Shown: one piece after another, positions 1 through 5,670 of the stretch | Layout of the letters: each line of letters begins with the position of its first letter | Position numbering within the stretch: position 1 is the stretch's first letter | Origin: a virus | IMG/VR virus record: IMGVR_UViG_3300029309_000273 | Span: 1 to 28,121 of that record | Reading direction: 5' to 3' (one strand) | DNA: 28,121 nt | Made by a program: the position numbers and the translations under genes | Notes under the pieces: generated by a model | Database searches by the model: none | What the model saw: the letters and a program-made list of their open reading frames with translations, nothing else | What the model was told of the DNA's origin: nothing

Positions 1-17
1 AACAAGGAGATAAAACA

Positions 18-338
18 ATGAAAAGAACAATAAATGAACACGACTTTGTAGACGGCTTTAAAGGTAGCTATGCAGATAGTTTTAGCTACGAAGGAATGAA
101 AGCACTCTATGAATATTTTACGGAGCTAGAAGAAGATACTAGTTTTGAGATAGAATACGATCCGATTGCAATAATTAGTGAATTTACAGAATACGATGAT
201 TTTACAGAATTTCTAGAAGATTATGAGGACTATGCCAAAGAGCACAATATAAAAGAGATAGACGATATTGCAGAGCATACACAATTAATAAGGTACGATG
301 GTGGACTAGACCATAAATTTATAATACAACAATTTTAG
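18..338 (+). CDS. Conserved phage hypothetical protein, acidic
   Basis: The 106-residue product is strongly acidic. It carries the block FSYEGMKALYEYFTELEEDT (about residues 22-41), followed by an I-x-Y-D-P-I-A-I-I segment and an E-F-T-E-Y motif. This pattern resembles a small uncharacterised protein family met in many phages and plasmids, recognised from memory and not by search. No catalytic motif is evident and I assign no function. The start is supported by AAGGAG at 4-9 with normal spacing. It heads the visible + strand array, but the true operon start is probably left of the window. Confidence 0.85.
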   Translation: MKRTINEHDFVDGFKGSYADSFSYEGMKALYEYFTELEEDTSFEIEYDPIAIISEFTEYDDFTEFLEDYEDYAKEHNIKEIDDIAEHTQLIRYDGGLDHKFIIQQF

Positions 339-350
339 AAAGGATATAGC

Positions 351-479
351 ATGAGAGAGGGACATAGAAAAACATTAAAGTTATATATCAAATTTGTAAT
401 AAGAGATATATTAACGACTAAAGAACTACAAAAATTGCAGAGAATCATTCAAGAAGAAATACAAGAAAGGGAATACTAA
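351..479 (+). CDS. Small basic hypothetical protein, 42 aa
   Basis: This short frame begins MREGHRKTLKLYIKF and ends in a charged, Gln/Glu-rich predicted helix (KELQKLQRIIQEEIQEREY). It is mostly helical and slightly basic, unlike its acidic neighbours. An AAAGGA-type site lies just upstream of the ATG at 351, and the stop codon shares one base with the ATG of the next gene (TAATG at 477-481). That coupling, and the otherwise unexplained 140-base gap, are the main arguments that it is real. Function unknown. Confidence 0.7.
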   Translation: MREGHRKTLKLYIKFVIRDILTTKELQKLQRIIQEEIQEREY

Positions 480-799
480 TGGACATAATACAATTATCAT
501 ATCATAGGAACGGAGTTTGTGGAGATGGATTCTATACGGGAATCATTAAGACAGAAGACAATGAAAGAAAGGTGTTTACTCACTTTCCTGATTGTAACGA
601 AGAAGGAGAAATAATACATGGGGATAATTGCAGAACGGCAATACTAGACCTAGATATATTAAAAGAGAAAGAGGATACTAGATTCTTCCATAACTCATGG
701 AGAGGCGACCACTACCATGACTTTATTGTAGATGCGATTATAGACTACAACAAAGAAATTGTAAAAAGTTGGGAACAAAACAATAAAGAATTAGTATAA
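479..799 (+). CDS. Conserved phage hypothetical protein
   Basis: The 106-residue protein begins MDIIQLSYHRNGVCGDGFYT, a Y-H-R-N-G-V-x-G-x-G-F-Y signature shared by a small uncharacterised family that I recall from phage genomes. A C-terminal segment (FHNSWRGDHYHDFIVDAI) is rich in His and aromatic residues. It may be a compact beta-rich domain, but no active site can be named. It is translationally coupled to the upstream 42-residue gene through TAATG. Net charge is acidic, as for most neighbours. Confidence 0.85.
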   Translation: MDIIQLSYHRNGVCGDGFYTGIIKTEDNERKVFTHFPDCNEEGEIIHGDNCRTAILDLDILKEKEDTRFFHNSWRGDHYHDFIVDAIIDYNKEIVKSWEQNNKELV

Positions 800-819
800 G
801 AGTAAAGAAAGGAAATAAT

Positions 820-1113
820 ATGTATAACGAGATTAAATTAACAAGTGAGGATAAAAAGAAAATAGTATCCGAACTATTACCCATATATGAGAAAGTAAAA
901 AAGAAAACTCATATTGAGGAGTATCATCATATTACTTTAGATAATGGACTAGTAGTTGATGGATGGATTAGAAACGCTAGTGGCTGGGAATTAGAAGAGG
1001 ATGATGGAAAAGTTATATGTGCAATATTCCCTACTCATCTTGAAGATGACTTGCATGTTACCGATTCTTGCGATACTCTTTGGGACTTTGACATAAACGA
1101 AGAAAGGAAATAA
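820..1113 (+). CDS. Hypothetical protein, 97 aa
   Basis: An unrecognised protein. The N-terminal third is charged and helical (LTSEDKKKIVSELLPIYEKV), followed by a probable beta domain with a His-rich turn (EEYHHITLDNGLVVDGWI) and Trp residues near positions 49, 56 and 88. The ribosome site GAAAGGAAATAAT before the ATG is repeated almost exactly before the next gene at 1115, a local duplication of the leader. No domain can be assigned. Confidence 0.8.
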   Translation: MYNEIKLTSEDKKKIVSELLPIYEKVKKKTHIEEYHHITLDNGLVVDGWIRNASGWELEEDDGKVICAIFPTHLEDDLHVTDSCDTLWDFDINEERK

Positions 1114-1114
1114 T

Positions 1115-1318
1115 ATGAAAGTAAGTGAATTAATAAGTAGAATGTTAGTTATTTGTGAAAGAGAAAATGTATCACCTGATAGTGTTGATATATTATTTAG
1201 AAGGACATACGATTCTGATGTATGGGAAATAAATCATGCACATGAAGATTTGTATGATGAAGAAACAAATAATGTATTAACTAGTATTGTGCTATTAAAT
1301 AATGATATGGAGGTATAA
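1115..1318 (+). CDS. Hypothetical protein with MKVSELI N-terminus, 67 aa
   Basis: A small acidic protein that starts MKVSELISRMLVICERENV. The start resembles that of the gene at 1499-1825 (MKVIELIEYLNGI), and both fit a loose class of small phage proteins in which an N-terminal helix is followed by beta strands. This suggests, weakly, two diverged copies. The gene sits one base after the preceding stop and has a clear GAAAGGA site. Function unknown. Confidence 0.75.
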   Translation: MKVSELISRMLVICERENVSPDSVDILFRRTYDSDVWEINHAHEDLYDEETNNVLTSIVLLNNDMEV

Positions 1319-1319
1319 T

Positions 1320-1496
1320 ATGAGAATAGAAGATAAAATAAGTAAGATAGCTGATTGGATTTCTAATGAATCACAAAACACATACCTAGAAGTAGAATGG
1401 CTTTTGTATTCTGTTTACCAACCTAAAAAATCAGGTCTGACACGAGATATAGATGATGATTATGAATCTGTATTGAACTACAAAAGAGAGGAGTGA
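1320..1496 (+). CDS. Hypothetical protein, 58 aa
   Basis: I place the start at the ATG at 1320 because a full GGAGG site lies at 1309-1313, six bases upstream. An earlier in-frame start at 1302 would add six residues inside the previous gene and has no site. The product (MRIEDKISKIADWISNES...) is acidic with an N-terminal amphipathic helix and three Trp/Tyr-rich turns. No motif is recognised. The end overlaps the ribosome site of the next gene. Confidence 0.7.
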   Translation: MRIEDKISKIADWISNESQNTYLEVEWLLYSVYQPKKSGLTRDIDDDYESVLNYKREE

Positions 1497-1498
1497 TT

Positions 1499-1825
1499 AT
1501 GAAAGTTATTGAATTGATAGAATATCTAAATGGTATTGAGAATAAGGAATTACAAGTAGATATTAAATTAGACGAAGTTTGCGAAGGTGAAGAGGAACAA
1601 ATATTTTTAGATATTTATAGCGAGTATATACTTGATGTCCCCTCAGTATTAAGATATGAAGTTCCTAGTGTGTCTGAAGATGGAGCAAAACAACTTATTT
1701 TCAGTGAATATTATATTGATGATATGGTAGTAAAGGAAATAGATAAATTAAACGCTAAAGTAATATCAAAGAAAGAGTATAAGGTAGTAATAACTAATAA
1801 ACCTAGGGTAAAAAATTATGAATAG
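1499..1825 (+). CDS. Hypothetical protein, acidic, 108 aa
   Basis: The ATG at 1499 is preceded by AGAGGAG with good spacing, so it is preferred over the in-frame GTG at 1493. The product begins MKVIELIEYLNGIENKELQV, similar in style to the gene at 1115. It continues with an acidic, probably beta-rich middle (DEVCEGEEEQIFLDIYSEYI) and a lysine-rich end. It overlaps the next gene by eight bases. Function unknown; small phage proteins with this opening are usually unannotated. Confidence 0.8.
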   Translation: MKVIELIEYLNGIENKELQVDIKLDEVCEGEEEQIFLDIYSEYILDVPSVLRYEVPSVSEDGAKQLIFSEYYIDDMVVKEIDKLNAKVISKKEYKVVITNKPRVKNYE

Positions 1826-2108
1826 TGAAATAATATCAATGATACAAAAGAGATTGGAAAAAGGTAAAAGGCAATACGGAGAAGTAATAGATATATATGA
1901 TGGTAGAGATTGGATACAAGAAACATTAGAAGAACTATTGGATGCACAAGTTTATTTGACGGCAGAACTACTAAAGCTTAGAGACTCTAGGAAACGAAAA
2001 AAGATTGAAGTGCCCGTATACTACCATGAAGATGAGAACGGAGCATTTACCTATGATTTTGAAGCTATGGTGGAGTTTTTTAATGAAAGGTTGGATGAAC
2101 TAAGATGA
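1818..2108 (+). CDS. MazG-like NTP pyrophosphatase-type helical protein
   Basis: Residues 10-53 fit the short all-alpha NTP-pyrophosphatase (MazG-like) pattern found in phages: a K-R-L-E-K-G-K-R-Q-Y-G helix, then D31-W32, then E35, E38, E39 and D42 (an ExxEExxD metal-binding-like motif), then a hydrophobic helix VYLTAELLKL. Full MazG domains have a second acidic helix, which I do not see. If active, such enzymes hydrolyse nucleoside triphosphates to monophosphate and pyrophosphate. The C-terminal 33 residues (VPVYYHEDENGAFTYDFEAM...) look like a different small module fused on. The function is inferred from motif only. Confidence 0.55.
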   Translation: MNSEIISMIQKRLEKGKRQYGEVIDIYDGRDWIQETLEELLDAQVYLTAELLKLRDSRKRKKIEVPVYYHEDENGAFTYDFEAMVEFFNERLDELR

Positions 2109-2293
2109 GTACACATGAAAACGATATAATATTTGATAATTTATATGAAGAGTTTAGGGATACTATAGATGGAGAGAAAATAATAAACCTTATTGATTAT
2201 ATGGAAGATCGAAATATAGATGAAAGTATAATGATACAAATGTGGGAAGCATATATATTAGAGGTTAGTAAAAGAAATGAGTTAAAGAAATGA
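2105..2293 (+). CDS. Hypothetical acidic protein, 62 aa
   Basis: A small acidic protein, predicted largely helical (NLIDYMEDRNIDESIMIQMWEA...). No motif is recognised. It starts at an ATGA overlap with the preceding stop and ends at an ATGA overlap with the next start, so translation of the three genes is probably coupled. Function unknown. Confidence 0.75.
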   Translation: MSTHENDIIFDNLYEEFRDTIDGEKIINLIDYMEDRNIDESIMIQMWEAYILEVSKRNELKK

Positions 2294-2604
2294 GTAGAAT
2301 TAAGAAAGAAGTAACGGAGAGTCCATTTAAAGATATGATAGAGAGAACGGATATATTCTCTGATATAGTGTTAGGCAATCTGATGAAGCAACATGAGATA
2401 CAAAGAAACTTAAATAGAAAGAAAAAGTATATACACGATACAGACAAAGCAATCAAGGCTTGTCCTAAATGTAATAGATGCTGGGAGAGAACTAGATTAA
2501 CAGGTAATCATAAAGAGAAGAAAACAATCTATTATGATAACTTTCCTAAGTTTGGTAAAGAGATTAAATCGTGTAATAAATGTAAGGCACAAAAGGAGTT
2601 ATAA
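2290..2604 (+). CDS. Zinc-ribbon protein
   Basis: The 104-residue protein has a basic helical N-terminal half and a C-terminal four-cysteine zinc site: C58-P-K-C61 and C95-N-K-C98, with an extra C64. The 33-residue spacer contains YYDNFPKFGKEIKS. This spacing fits a small zinc ribbon of the sort found in phage accessory proteins that bind nucleic acid or protein. The start lies at an ATGA overlap with the upstream gene. No specific role can be deduced. Confidence 0.7.
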   Translation: MSRIKKEVTESPFKDMIERTDIFSDIVLGNLMKQHEIQRNLNRKKKYIHDTDKAIKACPKCNRCWERTRLTGNHKEKKTIYYDNFPKFGKEIKSCNKCKAQKEL

Positions 2605-2838
2605 TTGTACAATAATGATAAAGATAGCATTTTTTTAGTGCATAAAACTGGAGAAGCAGTAAAGGTTAAATTAAATTTAGCTAAAAATTATATTAAAAGC
2701 TTGCAAAGAGGAGGTATACCCTTTCTAAGAAAGATTGGATGGGATATATCAAAGCAAGATAAAAGAAAGTATAGGAATTGGAAAGATTTAAAAAGAGAAA
2801 GGATATTTGGAAGTGGAAAAGAAAAAGGGAATATGTAA
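2605..2838 (+). CDS. Small basic protein, TTG start
   Basis: A TTG start codon follows the preceding stop directly. It is supported by AAAGGAG at 2591-2597, seven bases upstream. The 77-residue product is very basic, especially in the last third (KQDKRKYRNWKDLKRERIF), which suggests binding to nucleic acid, although no named domain is seen. It overlaps the next gene by about 26 bases in another frame. Confidence 0.65.
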   Translation: MYNNDKDSIFLVHKTGEAVKVKLNLAKNYIKSLQRGGIPFLRKIGWDISKQDKRKYRNWKDLKRERIFGSGKEKGNM

Positions 2839-3118
2839 AATATCATTTAGTGGGGATTTTCCTGATAAAAAAAATATAGATATAGAATTTTATAAGCATA
2901 AAGGATTACTGAAATTCAATGACTTTGATAAGTGTACTATATTACAGAATATGATCGATGTACTGACAGAAGTGCAAGAATCTTACGCTGATAAATATTA
3001 TAATGAGTTAGTTGAAAGGGGGGAATCTTTAGGTGGTGGAATGTTTGAGGCAGATGAAACATATTTAAAAAATTCTAAGAGGTGGCAAGGTGAAGTTTTT
3101 GTTAAGACGGAAAATTAA
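2813..3118 (+). CDS. Hypothetical protein, 101 aa
   Basis: I choose the GTG at 2813 because AAAGGA at 2798-2803 sits nine bases upstream. A TTG at 2807 would be only three bases from the site. The product starts with a beta-rich segment (KGICKISFSGDFPDKKNIDI), followed by a helix (QNMIDVLTEVQESYADKYYN) and a glycine turn (ESLGGGMF). No function is recognised. The start lies inside the previous gene. Confidence 0.7.
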   Translation: MEKKKGICKISFSGDFPDKKNIDIEFYKHKGLLKFNDFDKCTILQNMIDVLTEVQESYADKYYNELVERGESLGGGMFEADETYLKNSKRWQGEVFVKTEN

Positions 3119-3194
3119 TTTGGAACTTTTTGAAACTTGGTGCGTATAAGAAGTAAGCACGAAGCTTAAAATAAATAAAAACGAAGGAGTCAAC

Positions 3195-3341
3195 ATGACT
3201 GACATAATGAGATTAGAAAGAGCAAAAACACTAGTAGAAAATCTTTTGAATACTAGGAAGATAAATGATATATCACTAAATCAAGTAGTGAGTGATGTAG
3301 AGTTTGTATTAGATAACTTAAAAGAAAAAACAAGGAGTTAA
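3195..3341 (+). CDS. Small helical protein, 48 aa
   Basis: A 48-residue frame with a strong GAAGGAG site just before the ATG, ending one base before the next start. The product (MTDIMRLERAKTLVENLLNT... LDNLKEKTRS) is predicted as two or three amphipathic helices. It fills a gap of about 220 bases. The 76 bases before it (3119-3194) contain no gene and only weak promoter-like patches. Function unknown. Confidence 0.65.
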   Translation: MTDIMRLERAKTLVENLLNTRKINDISLNQVVSDVEFVLDNLKEKTRS

Positions 3342-3342
3342 A

Positions 3343-3549
3343 ATGAATAACACAAATTGTATTTTTAATTGGTCAGATAATCCTGAACCTTGTAAAAATA
3401 AGCCAAAATACAAAGGTGATGTATATGGTGAGCCTGATGAAAGAGGTGTAAGTGTAGTACCGATGATTGGTTTTCACTTTTGTGAGGAACATTACAAAGC
3501 TCGATTAAATCAAACTGATTATAAATTCAAGAACGTAGAAAAGCTATAA
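3343..3549 (+). CDS. Cys/His-rich small protein, possible zinc-binding
   Basis: A 68-residue protein with C6, C17, H45, C47 and H50, the last in the segment GFHFCEEHY. The arrangement suggests a small treble-clef or knuckle-like zinc site. Similar short proteins with a C-terminal F-C-x-x-H motif are frequent in phage early regions, but their roles are unknown. AAGGAG lies before the ATG. A very stable hairpin follows the stop codon. Confidence 0.7.
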   Translation: MNNTNCIFNWSDNPEPCKNKPKYKGDVYGEPDERGVSVVPMIGFHFCEEHYKARLNQTDYKFKNVEKL

Positions 3550-3556
3550 CTAACTA

Positions 3557-3576
3557 GGGGTGGGGCAACCCACCCC
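3557..3576 (+). other. RNA hairpin with GNRA tetraloop
   Basis: A perfect 8-bp GC-rich stem (GGGGTGGG at 3557-3564 with CCCACCCC at 3569-3576) is closed by a GCAA loop, which belongs to the hyper-stable GNRA class. No U-tract follows, so it is not a standard intrinsic terminator. It lies between the stop at 3549 and the ribosome site of the gene at 3594. It could act as a processing site, a 3' end stabiliser or a pause site. Confidence 0.75.
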
Positions 3577-3593
3577 ATAAACAAGGAGAGATT

Positions 3594-3824
3594 ATGAATA
3601 TAGCTACATGGAAACAAGGACAAGGAGCAAGGTATTCTAAAACACTTGCTAAGATAGCAAAAGAACACAAAGGCATTGAGCAATACTATTTTGAAGATGG
3701 TAGTCATTGGGTAATACTACACGATGATTATAATTGTGATATGGGTTGTCAAACTATTAGTGAACCAAATGTTAAATATGCCTTACAACAAATAAGCAGT
3801 ATTTACAAAGAAGGAGAGGAGTAG
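3594..3824 (+). CDS. Hypothetical protein, 76 aa
   Basis: The product begins MNIATWKQGQGARYSKTLAK and has an aromatic/acidic middle (YYFEDGSHWVILHDDYNCDM). The composition suggests a small alpha/beta fold, but no known motif is recognised. AAGGAG with normal spacing precedes the ATG, and the gene begins 17 bases after the GNRA hairpin, so its translation may depend on processing there. Confidence 0.75.
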   Translation: MNIATWKQGQGARYSKTLAKIAKEHKGIEQYYFEDGSHWVILHDDYNCDMGCQTISEPNVKYALQQISSIYKEGEE

Positions 3825-3825
3825 A

Positions 3826-3969
3826 ATGAAAGAATTTTATTACACAATAAAAGTAACTGGCTACATAGAAGCCAAGAGCAAAAAGAAAGCACTCAAAGAA
3901 GTGAAGGAATACAAAGAGCATTTTATGTGCGATGATCCATATCCCACAATAAAAGTAGAGGAGTTGTAA
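3826..3969 (+). CDS. Small protein, 47 aa
   Basis: This short frame has the ribosome site GAAGGAGAGGAG upstream and ends in a TAATG overlap (3967-3971) with the next gene. The product opens with a beta strand rich in aromatics (MKEFYYTIKVTGYIEA) and continues with a lysine-rich helix. This beta-then-helix style is common among small phage proteins of unknown role. Confidence 0.65.
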   Translation: MKEFYYTIKVTGYIEAKSKKKALKEVKEYKEHFMCDDPYPTIKVEEL

Positions 3970-4211
3970 TGAAGAAGGTAAATATAAAAACAATGGTAGT
4001 TGGTAAGGATAGTACCCGAGGTCTACAAACCCCAAGGTTTAGATTGCATAGTGGAGATACTAATCCAAGTGAGTTAATGGTAGCACATTATGGATTAGCA
4101 CCTAGGTTTGTCAATGAGCAACCAGAAGTAGAAGTAACTAATGTTTACAAAATAGTAGACATTTTAAATGAATGTATTGACGATTATCACGAGAGGCACA
4201 AAGACGATTAG
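3969..4211 (+). CDS. Hypothetical protein, 80 aa
   Basis: An unrecognised protein starting MKKVNIKTMVVGKDSTRGLQ, with a conserved-looking middle (PSELMVAHYGLAPRFV) and a C-terminal acidic helix. The start is fixed by the TAATG overlap with the preceding gene. After it come 56 bases without a gene (4212-4267) that hold only an AAGGATATAAT element before the next start. Confidence 0.75.
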   Translation: MKKVNIKTMVVGKDSTRGLQTPRFRLHSGDTNPSELMVAHYGLAPRFVNEQPEVEVTNVYKIVDILNECIDDYHERHKDD

Positions 4212-4267
4212 GTTGGATTTGAACCACCTTTAGTATTATATTAAACGAAGGATATAATAAAAACAAG

Positions 4268-4525
4268 ATGGGAATCAGAGAAGAACTAGCAGAAAGAAGT
4301 GGTAATGACGAGATGTTATTTGCAGATGGATATGATGATGCTTTAATAGGATATACTGATGGTGGTATTGCCGTTTATTCTATTGAAAGTATCATACGAA
4401 TAATGATTACACAAGAAGAGATGACAGAAGAAGATGCCTTAGATCATTTTTATTACAATGTATCAGGAGCTTACGTTGGAGAGTATACACCAATCTTTGT
4501 ACATGATGTAGAATGGGGCGTATGA
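4268..4525 (+). CDS. Conserved phage hypothetical protein (ADGYDDA family)
   Basis: The 85-residue protein contains MLFADGYDDALIGY, then IAVYSIESIIRIM, then EEDALDHFYYNVSGAYVGE and a C-terminal TPIF. I recognise this order (L-A-D-G-F/Y-D-x-A, A-V-Y-x-x-E-x-x-I, E-A-x-x-x-F-x-x-N-V-x-G-A-Y-V-G-E-x-T-P-I-F) as a widespread uncharacterised family in phages and some large viruses. It is not known to be catalytic. The nearest AAGGA is about 16 bases before the ATG, so initiation may be weak or leader-dependent. Confidence 0.8.
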   Translation: MGIREELAERSGNDEMLFADGYDDALIGYTDGGIAVYSIESIIRIMITQEEMTEEDALDHFYYNVSGAYVGEYTPIFVHDVEWGV

Positions 4526-5029
4526 TTGATAAAAAGATGCAGTAAGTGTAAGAAATATAAATTTAAATGGAAGTACAATAAAAATAGGAGAAAGAAAGAC
4601 GGACTACAACATCAATGCAGACCTTGCCAACATGAATACCATAATAAGAAATGGTATCCAAAGAATAAAGATAAAAGAGTAAAAGCTGTAAAAGATTATA
4701 AGTGGAGAAAAAGAGAAGAGAATTATAGGAGAGTAGTAAAAGAATATTTTGTTAAGGGTTGTGTTGATTGTGGCGAAAATAATGTAAGAGTATTAGAGTT
4801 TGACCATGTTAGAGGTAGGAAAAGAAAGGTAGGTAAACGAGGATTAGAAGGGGTTTCTTACATGATTAGACATGGATACAAATGGAGCACAATTAAAAGA
4901 GAGATAGATAAATGTGAGGTTAGATGTCGTAACTGCCACAAAGAAAAAACATGGAAAGAAAACAATTATTGGAAAGGTTTTGAAGATATTACAAAAAATA
5001 ATGGAACAAATAGAAAGGATAATAGTTAG
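4526..5029 (+). CDS. HNH endonuclease with N-terminal zinc ribbon
   Basis: This 167-residue, very basic protein has an N-terminal zinc ribbon (C5-x2-C8, C31-x2-C34) and a C-terminal HNH domain. The HNH domain has C79-x2-C82, the catalytic-type E91-F-D93-H94, then C130, C134 and C137-H138. The family cuts DNA, often as a free-standing homing endonuclease in phages; which target it cuts cannot be read from the sequence. It begins with a TTG immediately after the upstream stop. Its basic composition contrasts with its acidic neighbours, in keeping with insertion as a mobile intronless homing gene. Confidence 0.85.
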   Translation: MIKRCSKCKKYKFKWKYNKNRRKKDGLQHQCRPCQHEYHNKKWYPKNKDKRVKAVKDYKWRKREENYRRVVKEYFVKGCVDCGENNVRVLEFDHVRGRKRKVGKRGLEGVSYMIRHGYKWSTIKREIDKCEVRCRNCHKEKTWKENNYWKGFEDITKNNGTNRKDNS

Positions 5030-5036
5030 AAAGGAT

Positions 5037-5186
5037 ATGAAGTTAGTAACAATAAAAGAAAATCAAGGTCATAATGGAGAGCGTGAGGTAGTAACATACA
5101 TCACTTATGATCCAAATACTGGTAAAGAATATGACGTAGCTGATATATATGATATGGAGAGTGAAGATGTTTTCAGTACTAAATAA
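5037..5186 (+). CDS. Hypothetical protein, 49 aa
   Basis: The likely product begins MKLVTIKENQGHNGEREVVT and continues with a beta-hairpin-like segment (YITYDPNTGKEYDVADIYDM). The ATG at 5037 follows AAAGGAT closely. An in-frame ATG at 5001 would overlap the end of the HNH gene and has no site. The reading frame is open further upstream, inside the HNH gene, where I judge it to be incidental. Function unknown. Confidence 0.55.
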   Translation: MKLVTIKENQGHNGEREVVTYITYDPNTGKEYDVADIYDMESEDVFSTK

Positions 5187-5394
5187 TATTAAAAGTGATA
5201 TTCGCAAAGATATTAAATCTGTAGAAAAAGCTTGGAAAGATAATCCTAGTAATGACTATTACTTTGCAGAGATATCAGGATTAAGAAGAGCACTTAATTA
5301 TGTAACTAGAGCAGAGTCTAGGGAATACACTGCCTTAGATAGATGGGCACAATCAATAAATGAAAGGGAATTAAATGAATCTAACATTGGGTAA
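5167..5394 (+). CDS. Hypothetical helical protein, 75 aa
   Basis: The ATG at 5167 is preferred because GGAG lies seven bases upstream; an in-frame ATG at 5149 has no clear site. The product (MFSVLNNIKSDIRKDIKSVEKAW...) is predicted mostly helical, with an Arg/Glu-rich second half. It overlaps both neighbours by about 20 bases in different frames, as is usual in this array. Function unknown. Confidence 0.65.
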   Translation: MFSVLNNIKSDIRKDIKSVEKAWKDNPSNDYYFAEISGLRRALNYVTRAESREYTALDRWAQSINERELNESNIG

Positions 5395-5551
5395 TGGGCA
5401 AGAGATTAGTATCCACGATATTAAATCTATTGAAGTTGAGCAAACAGAAAAAGCATATAAGCAATATTATAAGACTTTGATAATTACCACTCAAGATAAT
5501 CAGGAAGTGCAGATAAATCTTTTTTCTAAGCACAAAGAAGTATTATTATAA
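5375..5551 (+). CDS. Hypothetical protein, 58 aa
   Basis: A GAAAGGGAATTAA leader precedes the ATG at 5375, and the frame ends in a TAATG overlap with the membrane peptide at 5551. The product (MNLTLGNGQEISIHDIKSIE... TLIITTQDNQEVQINLF) reads as a small beta-sheet protein, with strands alternating hydrophobic and polar residues. The pattern resembles small domains that display a short loop, but no family is recognised. Confidence 0.65.
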   Translation: MNLTLGNGQEISIHDIKSIEVEQTEKAYKQYYKTLIITTQDNQEVQINLFSKHKEVLL

Positions 5552-5670
5552 TGATAACGAAGGGGATAGTTTTGGTTGGTTTTATTGTCCTTCTTGTTTA
5601 CCAACCTCTCTTAAACAACGTCATGTATAGGCTATCCCCTTCTCCTCACATACCAAAGGATAAAACATAG
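5551..5670 (+). CDS. Small single-span membrane peptide, 39 aa
   Basis: The frame starts at ATG 5551 in a TAATG overlap and ends in a TAGTG overlap with the GTG start of the Cas4-like nuclease. The product has one hydrophobic span, GIVLVGFIVLLVYQPLL (residues 5-21), after a single N-terminal Lys, then a Pro/Ser-rich tail (YRLSPSPHIPKDKT). Its coding DNA is bracketed by a perfect 11-bp inverted repeat. That could mean the peptide is a by-product of a conserved RNA fold, but the double coupling argues for translation. Function unknown. Confidence 0.55.
   Translation: MITKGIVLVGFIVLLVYQPLLNNVMYRLSPSPHIPKDKT
5559..5642 (+). repeat. Nested inverted repeat / long RNA stem-loop
   Basis: GAAGGGGATAG (5559-5569) is exactly complementary to CTATCCCCTTC (5632-5642). 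Inside it, GGTTGGT (5574-5580) is complementary to ACCAACC (5600-5606). The transcript could therefore form an outer 11-bp stem with an inner 7-bp stem just ahead of the nuclease start at 5670. No U-tract follows, so it is not a simple terminator. Confidence 0.7.

Noticed and set aside
3120-3150. Promoter-like TTGGAA and TATAAG with 19-base spacing
   Set aside because: Spacing too long and both hexamers weak; AT-rich DNA makes such matches common.
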